A stretch of DNA of 64,000 nt from Hemileia vastatrix. Taxonomy: Eukaryota > Basidiomycota > Pucciniomycetes > Pucciniales > Zaghouaniaceae. Location of the stretch: the NCBI GenBank assembly GCA_030280995.1, contig JASXTE010000015.1, positions 1,444,501 through 1,508,500 of the forward strand, in the 5' to 3' direction. The position numbers were made by a program, and so were the translations under genes. Within the stretch, counting starts at the first letter, position 1; each line of letters starts with the position of its first letter. Positions 49,477 through 58,181 of the stretch are shown here, one piece after another. The notes beneath the pieces are model-generated. The model was not told the DNA's origin and did not search any database. It was given only the letters and a program-made list of their open reading frames with translations.

Positions 49477-50316
49477 AATATTGAAAACAATTAAATAAAA
49501 TTATGATATCATACTAAATTATGGGCACCAACCATAATTCAGCACTTCTCATTTGCTCTGCTACAAAATGAGTGCATGTAGCATTTTTCTAATGTCGGAC
49601 TGTTTTTCTTCCTTCCCTCACACCTTTAGTCCAGAATGAAAATTTAGTATGAGTTTTGGTCAAGTTGGTTTGCCAGTGTTATCTATATGCAATATGAATT
49701 CATATTGCATATTTCTATTTATGCATAAAATATACTCATTAAGCATCATTGTTTTGCATTTTTCAATCATTATGCATATTTATGCATATGCATATGCATA
49801 TTCATTATACAGATTTATATGCATATTAATATATTTTATTCATATACATATATGCACCTTTTTTTTGAATATTCAATAGGCATATTTTTATGCATAATCA
49901 CTATGCATATTTTTATGCATATTTTTATGCATATTTTTAAGCATATTTTTTATGCATATTTATTCTTCATAGTCATTATGCATACACTTTGGATAGGCAA
50001 TTCACATCAATTTTTAGCATGCAATAAGTATCCACCATGCAAATTCAAATGCATATGCATCTATATCATACACGCAACATATATTCAAGTTTAATATTTG
50101 AATATTAAGGTATGCTAAGTGATGTTGTTCAACCTTTTGCCAAACCTGAGATTAACTGATGTTCAATGTGGTTCCTAAGCTCTGCTCAAGGAGGGATTGT
50201 TCTGGATTCAATCTGTGACAGTTTATTTTATCAATGTGTTTTTATCAGATTTAAAAACATATTTCTGACAGCTTCAGAATGGTTTCCCAACAGTCTCCTG
50301 ACAAATTCCTGATAGT
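49477..50316. other. T2 right interior with TATGCATA-rich low-complexity DNA
   Basis: 49680-50090 is dominated by palindromic TATGCATA/ATGCATAT words in imperfect tandem. The rest is AT-rich. Reading frames in it are repeat artefacts. Confidence 0.6.
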
Positions 50317-50365
50317 TTCAAATAGAGGGAACTGCTAGCAGTTCACCCCCAGATTTCATGTGGTG

Positions 50366-52869
50366 AGTTTTACCTGGCTTGTGCACCAAGTCAAAAGAAA
50401 AATGCTGAATAAATGCCACTCACCTAGTCATTGGAGCATTTGTCAGACTATGTGTGATGATCATTTGAACAAGAGATTTAGCATACACCTGCAGCTCAAA
50501 ATGCTGCACCCGCAAAACAGTTTGTAGCTTCTTTAAGATGTTTGCCACACCGCACAATTCCAACTTTGGCTGAGAGTACCTAGATTCCACCTCATTTAAA
50601 ACCACAACTCATACCTTACTGGCCTGACCTTCCCAGATTTATCTTCCTGAGACAAAACAGCACCAGCAGCAATATAACTTGAGTCCACCTCCAGATTAAT
50701 TTTTCCAGCTTCCCTTCCATAATCCAACTTGTGAAGAATAATATCTTCACCCACCACCTTCTTCAACTTTTGGAAACCTCTTCACACTCTTCAGTCCATT
50801 CCCACTCTGCATCTTTGCTGGTCAACCTCCTTAAAGGTGAATCCAACAAAGAAAAATCTTTAATGAAAATCTTGACATACACACAAACTCCCAAAAATCC
50901 TCTGACTTCAGTAGTATTTTCAGGTCTTGGCCATGACTGAATTTTATTAACCTTCTTCTTTGCCATAATCCTCCCCTCTTTGCATACCACATGCCCAAGA
51001 ATTTCCAGAGCTGGAACACAACAACAAAACGTTGACCCAGAAATGGTAAAACTAGCCTCTTCAATTCTAAACAATACTCTCTCTAGAGTAATTGCATATT
51101 CCCAAATAAAACTCCTTATACCTGGGTTTTCTTTCAGCACTTCATTTACATAATCAGTGGAGGGACCTTTAATTCCACCATCATCAATAAAAATACCAGC
51201 ATGAGTAGATACCTCATCTTGTAAAATCCAAGCCATTTGTGCTTGATAAACTGCTACTGAATTAGTTGCTCCTTGAGGCAACCTAGTGAGCTGAAATCTT
51301 CCCAGAGGAGTCTCAAATGTTGTGAGTGGCCGTGACTCAGTGTTAAGTTCCCTCTCATAATAACCACCCATAATATCACCCAAACCATAACACACCCTTC
51401 CAGCAAAGGCTTCCACAAAGTCTTCTGCACTTGGCGGCATTTCCGCATCCTGGATAGTAACTCTATTCAGGGCTCCAAGATCATGAACTACCCTGAGTTT
51501 TCCATTCTGCTTCTTAACACAGAACACTGGACTTGAGTAGCTAGAATTTTATTGTTTATACAGTCCAGTCCTGACCCTTTCCCTAACAATCTCTAAAAAA
51601 TCATCATGTATAGCAGCAGGAATTGGAATAGGTTTGATTTGCCAAGGTTCATGACAAACCACAGGAATCAAGTAATGTAACCCATAAGAGTGCTTCAATA
51701 CACCCCTTTCCTCTTCAACAAATGCCACCCCCTTCTCTTTAGCAAAAAAAAATGAAACAACAACTTCTTTTCCTCTTCTGACAACCATCCATCAGGACTA
51801 AAGTTTATAACCTTCAATCTTTCCATTGTCACTCTAGCAGTTTCCTCAAAATCAGGAGGATTCTTCATTAGAGGAGTACAGTACAGATCTCTTGACAACT
51901 GAGGCCTCTTCAGCAGAGGATTCAAACCTACAGACATAGGCTCATTGACAGGCCTAATCTTCTGCGTCACCTTCTTATACTGTGGGGCTCTACTGTCAAC
52001 TTGAGGGATCTTCAGGATGTCTTCTTCACCAGGCCTGGAAAAAAAACCAACGGTTTCCCCATTGCTCACATGTGTGGCCAAGGTAAAGTTTTTGAAAGGT
52101 GTAGAAGAAACACTAGCAGTGCACAATTGGAAAGACTTACTTTTACTCCCCAACCTCTCACCACTCCAAAGCTTTTCAGCAACCCCACATCCTCATCTTC
52201 ACTTCCATCTACTAATTCTTCAAATCTTGATTCATCTTCAGAATCACATCTTCTACAACTGTGCAGTTTATCCTAATGCAGGAGGGCCAAAACAAGATCT
52301 TGCTGATCTTCGTTCTTCAAAAATTTGTGCAGTTTAACCTCTTGCTGGAGGCCCAAAAGAAGATCTTGCTGATCTTCACAAAATTGAATTTTGTCTTCTT
52401 TCTTCATCATCTTCAGATTTTTTTCTTGATTTTCTTGAATTATATTGAAATCTTAATTTTCTTTTCTTGGGTTTTCTTCTTTCCTACAAAAATAACCAGT
52501 GGTTTCCCCATTGCTCATAGACGTGGCCAAGGTAATGTTTTTGAAAGGTGTAGAAGAAACCCTACCAGTGCACAATTGGGAGGACTTACGTTTACTCCAA
52601 AATTTCACCACCCCAAAGCTTTTCTGCATATCTTTCAAATACAATTTATAGAAAATCTTCCTTTTTGAACTAGAATTAAAATTAATTAAAAATTTTGAAA
52701 AAGAACAAAGACTTGATAAAAAACATGAAGAATACTTGAAAATAAGAGAGACATTAAAAAGAGAAAGTTGAAAATCTACTTGGTATATCTCCAAGGGAGC
52801 TGATCTACTACAACCTGGGATTTCCTCACCTTGTGGAGAGGCTGTAGCACTTATGTGATCAGCCCTCAT
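50366..52869 (-). pseudogene. Gy-4 ORF2: N-terminal extension, reverse transcriptase, start of RNase H
   Basis: The ATG at 52869-52867 overlaps the ORF1 stop as ATGA. The extension carries both copies of the conserved segment (about 52620-52490 and 52170-52040) and a pair of dyad motifs (52265 and 52334). RT follows with FCVKKQNGKLRVVHDLGALNR (from 51527), YGLGDIMGGY, RLPQGATNSVAVYQAQ and the catalytic GIFIDDGG (about 51200-51180). Then come VLFRIEEASFTISGS and the connection domain, and RNase H is entered before the T2 junction. Frame breaks lie near 52450, 51700, 51540 and 50770. RT would copy the element RNA, but this copy is inactive. Confidence 0.8.
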
Positions 52870-52930
52870 GATTCTAAAAAAGACAGAATCTCTCTAGAGC
52901 CTGCGCCACAATCAAACAATTCTGAGGCGG

Positions 52931-54022
52931 TGTAGACAATCCTATAGTACTAGCTATAGGCCTTGACCAAGGGAGTTGGAGAAAAACCAGAGCGAAAATC
53001 CCCTGTCCCTTTAGTAAAATAAGTGAGATTTACTTGCTAAAGTAATTTGGTTCCTGTTTTGCTAAATACCCCTTTTAAACACACTTGACTGCTTGATGAG
53101 CCAAGAAAGTAGTCACCAAATAGACTACAAGACCAAAGAACTGAAATGTAGAACAAAGTCCACACCAGAGACAGCAAAGATACTTGATGTAGGCTGCAAA
53201 TCCACACCAGAGACAGCAATAATACTTGCTATAGCTTGCAAGACTATAACAGAGAAAACAGTTGCTAAAGTTAAGTTAAATGAAGAACTCACTTGCAACA
53301 AACACAGCCAATTGTGGCCAGAAAACAGTGAAAACTGAGTGAGGAACAATGAGATCACCTCCGGATGGTTGTATGATGATTAAGGTTGCCCCAAACTGTC
53401 TTATTCACTATTTACACACAGACCACTAACTAAGAGCCCATGCGCACCCACCAATCTGGCCCCTGCACCTGCCAAATTGCATATAAACCCTCCTGGAGCG
53501 CTCCCCAACCTCCTAAAACAGAGGGGGGCGGGCCGCCCGACGTCGGAGATGCCGCCTGAAGCGGCCCGGCCTCCCTGAAGCCAGAAAACCAATAAAAACC
53601 ACCAATCTACTTAGAAAAATTAGCTACAACTACTAAAACCTTTAAAACACCGAATTTCACTATAACTACATTGAGACATGAAATATAGAGAAAAATTAGC
53701 TCTATCAAATGGTACTAAGCACTTAACCCTAAGAATTAAGGTTAGCCCGTAAAACACGAAAAACAAAATTAAACAGCAATCTTTTATAAATGAAAAATGA
53801 GGAAATGACCCCTTAAAACTCAGAATATGAAAAATGTCTTCAAGACATAAAATATAGAGAAAAACCAGGGCTATCCAATGATAGTACCCACATACCCACA
53901 GACCCAATATCCACGGAATAAAACCAGAAAAATACCAAATTCCTTAACAGATGTCAATTAAGACATGCACAAACAGCGCCAAATCACACAACAAAGGCCC
54001 CTGCCAATGTTGGAAGACCACA
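52931..54022 (-). repeat. Gy-5 3' LTR and adjoining polypurine tract
   Basis: 1092 bp, with plus-strand ends TGTAGACAATCC and GGAAGACCACA. On the element strand the polypurine tract GGAGGGAGGA (54032-54023) abuts the LTR start. A GC-rich island at about 53505-53575 stands out from the AT-rich surroundings and contains a 21-nt stretch (53526-53546) that recurs inverted in gene B. Confidence 0.9.
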
Positions 54023-54070
54023 TCCTCCCTCCAATTGAGAATTTCTGCATTCTTTCTTCATCCAACCACC

Positions 54071-54711
54071 ATGTTTAACCTCCTTTCCAAATCTGCCTCT
54101 GAAATGGGCCCCTGCCAATACTGCATCAACAATAATTTAATCTGCGCCATAACACCACCTGTTCATCCATACAGAGCGTCCTGCGATGTCTGCCACTCCA
54201 GAAAGAAGACCTGCCACAGACCTGGTCCACTTTCTTCTACAACAGATTCACCTCCGCCTCAACCTGGTCCTTCTTCTGCCAGCACCAAAAGGTCTAGGCC
54301 ATCCATCCTGATACGCAGATTAATCAAAAAGCTCCACCCTTCCCAGAAGAGTGCCACAACCCATAAAGCAACTAGTTCCCCCATCCCTGGTCCATCTGAT
54401 GGTAAAGAACATTCATTCCTTCCTTCAACTTTAAAACTGATAACTTCTCAGTTCCTTCCTCTTCTGATAGTGATGATAACATTGTAGGATCCATTGCACC
54501 ACCAACACCAACGCACTTGCCCACTATAAAGGCCAAGTTCCAACAACACACATCTCAACAGAAACAACTTATGCTTCACTATTTCCAATCCACTCCTGCT
54601 AGAGATCCACAGGACATTGAGAACAGAAGACACCTCATTCACCAGTTCAAGGCTAATTCTGAACATTTCATTTCATCTCTTGATTCACTCTGTAATTCCA
54701 CTAGTACTTGA
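54071..54711 (+). CDS. Antisense gene A of Gy-5: Zn2Cys6-like protein (two exons, open)
   Basis: The ATG at 54071 is 48 nt past the LTR on the strand opposite to the retrotransposon. Exon 1 is 54071-54401. A 50-nt intron spans 54402-54451 (GTAAAG, CTGATAAC, TTCTCAG). Exon 2 is 54452-54711. The product has 196 residues without a break. Cysteines 15, 18, 25, 38, 41 and 48 form C-X2-C-X6-C-X12-C-X2-C-X6-C, the spacing of fungal Zn2Cys6 clusters, with the basic run HSRKKTC in the second half rather than the first. A Ser/Pro-rich linker and basic patch (KRSRPSILIRRLIKKLHP, about 75-92) precede a helical C-terminus (IKAKFQQHTSQQKQLMLHYF). By analogy it is a nuclear DNA-binding regulator. The target is unknown, and it could also be a nucleocapsid-like protein. 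Confidence 0.7.
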
Positions 54712-54771
54712 GTTTGATTCAGAAAAGAAAAATTGACCACACCCTCTATAGGATGTAACCACAAACAACCC

Positions 54772-55221
54772 TCAGTTTTAAGTCTTGGGGGACCATCCTC
54801 ATTTTATATTCTTGGGGGACTCAAAAACCCTCAGTTTAAAGTCTTGGGGGACTCAAAAACCTAAATCATAAACCCAGAACCAGAGATCAACCACATTAAG
54901 ACACAGAGAAAAAACTAACATTCTGGGGTAATTGTGAATAGAGCTTCCAGCCCATCAATTACCCCCAAACTTGCCTTTGCTAAATTTGGAGGCTCCCCCT
55001 GTGGATACCCTCCACCAATCTTTCAAAACAACTCCAACACAAAAACTTTTCCCTCAGTTTATAGTCTTGGGGGACTTACAACCCTCAGTTTAAAGTCTTG
55101 GGGGACTAACACAGTGTTCAGTTTAAAGTCTTGATGGACTATTCTTGACAAAATCTTGAAACCAGCCAGTTTTAAGTCTTGGAGGTCTTTTAAATTTTCC
55201 AGTTTAGAGTCATAGAGGACT
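54772..55221. repeat. Cluster of CAGTTTA dyads, Gy-5 cassette
   Basis: Eight copies of the CAGTTTA-N-AGTC-N6-GACT motif are seen in one orientation between genes A and B. Starts are 54772, about 54799 (degenerate), 54832, 55055, 55085, 55119, 55167 and 55200. Centres vary (TTGGGG, TTGATG, TTGGAG, ATAGAG) while the AGTC/GACT arms are mostly kept. Two more follow gene B (57651 and 57911). The position, 150-600 bp upstream of gene B, would suit operator sites. Confidence 0.85.
54925..54965. other. Hairpin H1, first copy in Gy-5
   Basis: GGGGTAATTG pairs with CAATTACCCC. The Gy-4 counterpart and the other copies have GGGGTAACTG with CAGTTACCCC, so the C-G pair became T-A on both sides. The loop keeps ATAGAGC-CCAGC-CAT. 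Confidence 0.8.
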
Positions 55222-55370
55222 GCCAGAATCTTGCATGAACATGACCCAGCCAATTTCATGCATTACACACACACAGCCAGACCCACGGAGCGTCCACCTT
55301 CACTTCATCTTCTATTCATCACTGACAAAATCTTCTCTTATCCTTTTCATCACCTTTCACACCACAAATC

Positions 55371-56977
55371 ATGTCTGGATCCCCTGCTGTTGACTCCTCT
55401 ACTCTTCCTTGCTTCACTGCTCCAAGGGACTATGCCTGCAAACAGTGCATACAAATGTGCAGACCTTGCACATTCACTCTTCCAAATCCAGAAGCCAAAT
55501 TCTACAACAGGGCTTGTGACTCCTGCTATTCCAAAAAAAAGAAATGTGACAGAGATGCCCACTATCCTATTCCTCCGCCTTCTCCTTCTCACAAGTACAT
55601 CTCCAGATCCCCTACCAGGTCTCTAGAACTTGGTCCATCCTCTTCCTCTCTATCTTCAGCTCCTTCCAGAATATCCAGAAGCTCAGCTTCCCGCACTCTT
55701 CCAAAAAGACCAGCCTTAGCTTCTCAAGAAACTGCTTTTATCATTGCTAAATTAGCTCCAAAAGCTTCAAAATCAACCCCTAGGCTTCTAGACCGCGTCC
55801 AGGCGGCCCGGCCGACGTCGGGCGGCCCGCCCGCCTCACCAAACAGCGAAAATCAGGGCCAAAACCTCCAAAAACGGCCAGAAAATAGCCAAATTCATCC
55901 AGACAACAACAACAACTCGACCCAACTACCTCCTACTTCTCCCAGAGCAATGCAATTCACCCTTCCAAAATCCAAAAGCACCAAAATTTCCCAGATTTCT
56001 AGGAGAACTTCCAGAGAACCCCAATAAGAAACCAGAACACCACACACTGCTCCACAAGAACAACTTTGTCCCCAACTAAGACAAAGAAACTACACCTCTC
56101 CTCTGTCAGCCAACTACTCTTCTGACAGTTCTATCTCTTCAAATTCTCCATCCAGAAAAGAGCAGTCTGCTTCCAAATCCCCCTCTCCTGCTCCATCCTT
56201 TAACAACCCTGGTACTCCATCACCAGCACCACCTCCAGCTGAATCCAACAGAAATAACAACCACAACAACAACAACAATCTCACTGCTCCAACTAGGCCC
56301 CAGGAACATCAGCATCCCAGTTCACCTTCTCAGGATCCTTCAGAGGAAGACCATGAGAATCCATATCTTTCCCTAGTTGATCCACCCACAATGACCATAA
56401 CAAAATCGTCAGAGATCCAAATCCCAGCTGCTTACAGATTTGATGAGCTTCCAATCTGTAAGTACCAAATTAATTATTCCATTTCTTCAACAAAAATAAT
56501 TACTGATCCAATTCTTCTTGTCTAGTTGGCACCCCTCCTCCTGAATCTATTATTGGAGTTGGCCAAACTCTTGAAACTTCTTTGACCCTGGATTATGGAG
56601 ACATGAAGAAACACCTAAGCACCATGTGTTCCAATATGCTAAAAGCCTTTGCCCTCCATGGACCCTTGAATGACTTTGAAAAATCCTTGAGAAAGCGCCT
56701 ACTGGACGACCACTGGAAAATGTCTAGGATCATTAAACACACCCTCCAGCACTCCATTCCTGCCTCTTCTTCTTCCTCCTCTGAACTTCCCTCTAATCCA
56801 ATCCCTGATCATTACAATCCCTATAATCTCTCCAGCAGGATGCACTTCAAGGAACACAGTGCTTCCCACAATCCCAACAAAAAACAAAAAGTCATCACAA
56901 TCCGGACCAGCCTCCAGAAGCTTCATCATCCAGACAATGAGCTCCTGAAAAAGATTAGAAACATAAAAATAATATAA
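55371..56977 (+). pseudogene. Antisense gene B of Gy-5: cysteine-module Ser/Pro-rich protein, one stop codon
   Basis: Exon 1 is 55371-56457. A 68-nt intron spans 56458-56525 (GTAAGT, CTGAT, TTGTCTAG). Exon 2 is 56526-56977. The spliced frame has 513 codons with a single internal TAA (56025-56027), open on both sides. Cysteines 23, 26, 33, 49, 52 and 59 give C-X2-C-X6-C-X15-C-X2-C-X6-C, with the basic CDSCYSKKKKCD, so genes A and B share a module. A long Ser/Pro/Asn-rich region with the GC-rich patch follows. The C-terminal domain from exon 2 (LDYGDMKKHLSTMCSNMLKA...LLDDHWKMSRIIKH) is helical and conserved in Gy-4. No known domain is recognised there. A DNA-binding regulator is likely by analogy. 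The stop may be a recent mutation. Confidence 0.7.
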
Positions 56978-57106
56978 AACAAATAATAAAAAATAATTTC
57001 AGAATTTTTTTTTTTTTTTTTTTTTTTTACGGTCTACTGATATACTAAAATAAAAACTTAATAATTAAAATGGAATAAAATAAAATATATAAAAAATAAT
57101 ACAAAT

Positions 57107-57369
57107 GGTATCCCCCAGCCAATTTATGAGCTGAACCCCTGATACCTTACCCACATCCAAGTGCATCTTGATGTGGATACACAATTAAATCTTTTAAATG
57201 ATTAATCAGAAAACAAAATTCAAAATTTGGAAATTCAGAAAATATTAAAAAATAATGAAACACAGAAACACATGAAATAAATAATAAATAAAAATAAAAT
57301 AGCATTGCCCGGCCAATTGATGAGCCTTTCCCCACCAATGCTTGCCCACATCCAGGTGACCCTGATGTG
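57107..57369. other. Paired hairpin units H2a and H2b, Gy-5
   Basis: Unit a (57107-57175) has GGTATC/GATACC followed by CACATC/GATGTG. Unit b (57302-57369) has GCATTG/CAATGC followed by CACATC/GATGTG. Inner extensions also covary (CCAAG/CTT in unit a, CCAGG/CCT in unit b). The loop core is CCAATT-ATGAGC. A T28 tract at about 57007-57030 lies between gene B and unit a. Confidence 0.8.
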
Positions 57370-58181
57370 GTAACACCCTATATTTTTGATTTTATAATTT
57401 TAAACAACCCCCATAAAAAAATTAAAAGAAAAAAAAGAGAAAAAAGAAAATAATCTAAAACTACTATCTAGCAAAAACATAACTGTAAAATCAAAGAAGG
57501 TCCAGCTCCATAGATGCTCCAATAAGGGAAAGTCCGGTCCATAGAAATGATCACTGGGTGGGCTCCCTCCAATAAGTAAAAATGATGGGAGACCATCAGT
57601 GATTCACCGCCAATATGAAAGAACCAAAGATAAAGAAGCCAGTCCCAGACCAGTTTAAAGTCATAGCGGACTCAAAACCTGAATAATAAACAACAGAACT
57701 AGAATTAAACTAGGAAAAACAAAAGACTTGAGACAGACATTCTGGGGTAACTGTTCTACAGAGCAGCCAGCTCATCAGTTACCCCCACACTTGCGAAAAT
57801 AAAATCTAGAAGCCCCCCCTGGGTACTTTCTAACAAATCACAACATTCAACTCAAAAATTCCTAACCAATAAGAGTGAAGAGTCCGGCACTTGAAAACCA
57901 AAGCAATTTCCAGTTTAAAGTCATAGAGGACTAAAACCTGTGAAAATAACCAATACTAGGGTTCAACCAAATTAAGAGAAAGGGTTGGAAACAGACAATC
58001 TGGGGTAACTGTTGATAGAGCAGCCAGCCAAACAGTCACCCCTACACTTGCCAAGATCAAATCTAGAAGCCCCACCCATGGGTACCCTTTAACAAAAAAA
58101 GTTTCCAACAAACAGATGCATAGCATCACCACAAAAAAACCAAAATTAAAGAATGGTCCGTAGTTTATCCTCATTGCGGAG
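57370..58181. other. Non-coding part of the Gy-5 cassette
   Basis: No gene is seen. It contains H1 copy 2 (57744-57785, GGGGTAACTG/CAGTTACCCC), H1 copy 3 (58002-58042, GGGGTAACTG/CAGTCACCCC) and dyads at 57651 and 57911. A dyad-like box (agtttatcctcattgcggagtc, about 58162) ends over the ORF2 stop. Order and spacing match Gy-4. Confidence 0.75.

Larger units (their letters stand above)
23641..50365. mobile_element. T2, CACTA-like DNA transposon with nested insertions
   Basis: The terminal inverted repeats begin CACCACA and extend about 45-50 bp (23641-23689 and 50317-50365) with few mismatches, sharing AAATCTGGGGGTGAACTGC and TAGCA. The element is flanked by the 3-bp duplication AGT (23638-23640 and 50366-50368), and the empty site is seen in Gy-5. 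CAC termini with a 3-bp duplication fit the CACTA/CMC group, although the ends are CACCA rather than CACTA. No transposase is found outside the nested elements, so it appears non-autonomous. Minus the nested insertions it is about 10.5 kb, mostly satellite. Confidence 0.8.
16637..52930 (-). mobile_element. Gy-4, Gy element split by DNA transposon T2
   Basis: The 3' LTR (16637-17726), antisense cassette (17727-21920) and integrase (21923-23640) lie left of T2. RNase H, RT, the ORF2 N-terminus and the ORF1/ORF2 junction lie right of it (50366-52930). Removing 23641-50365 plus one AGT joins the two halves exactly at the gtaaaAGTtttacc sequence present uninterrupted in Gy-5 (near 59893-59906). 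At 52931 the element is cut again by Gy-5. It is therefore one element, not two fragments. Confidence 0.85.

Noticed and set aside
49649..50094. Plus-strand frames with HIFMHIF-type repeats
   Set aside because: They are translations of TATGCATA low-complexity DNA.
57107..57369. H2 units as hammerhead ribozymes because of the ATGAG loop word
   Set aside because: The CUGANGA and GAAA core pair and cleavage-site context are absent on both strands, so no ribozyme class is claimed.
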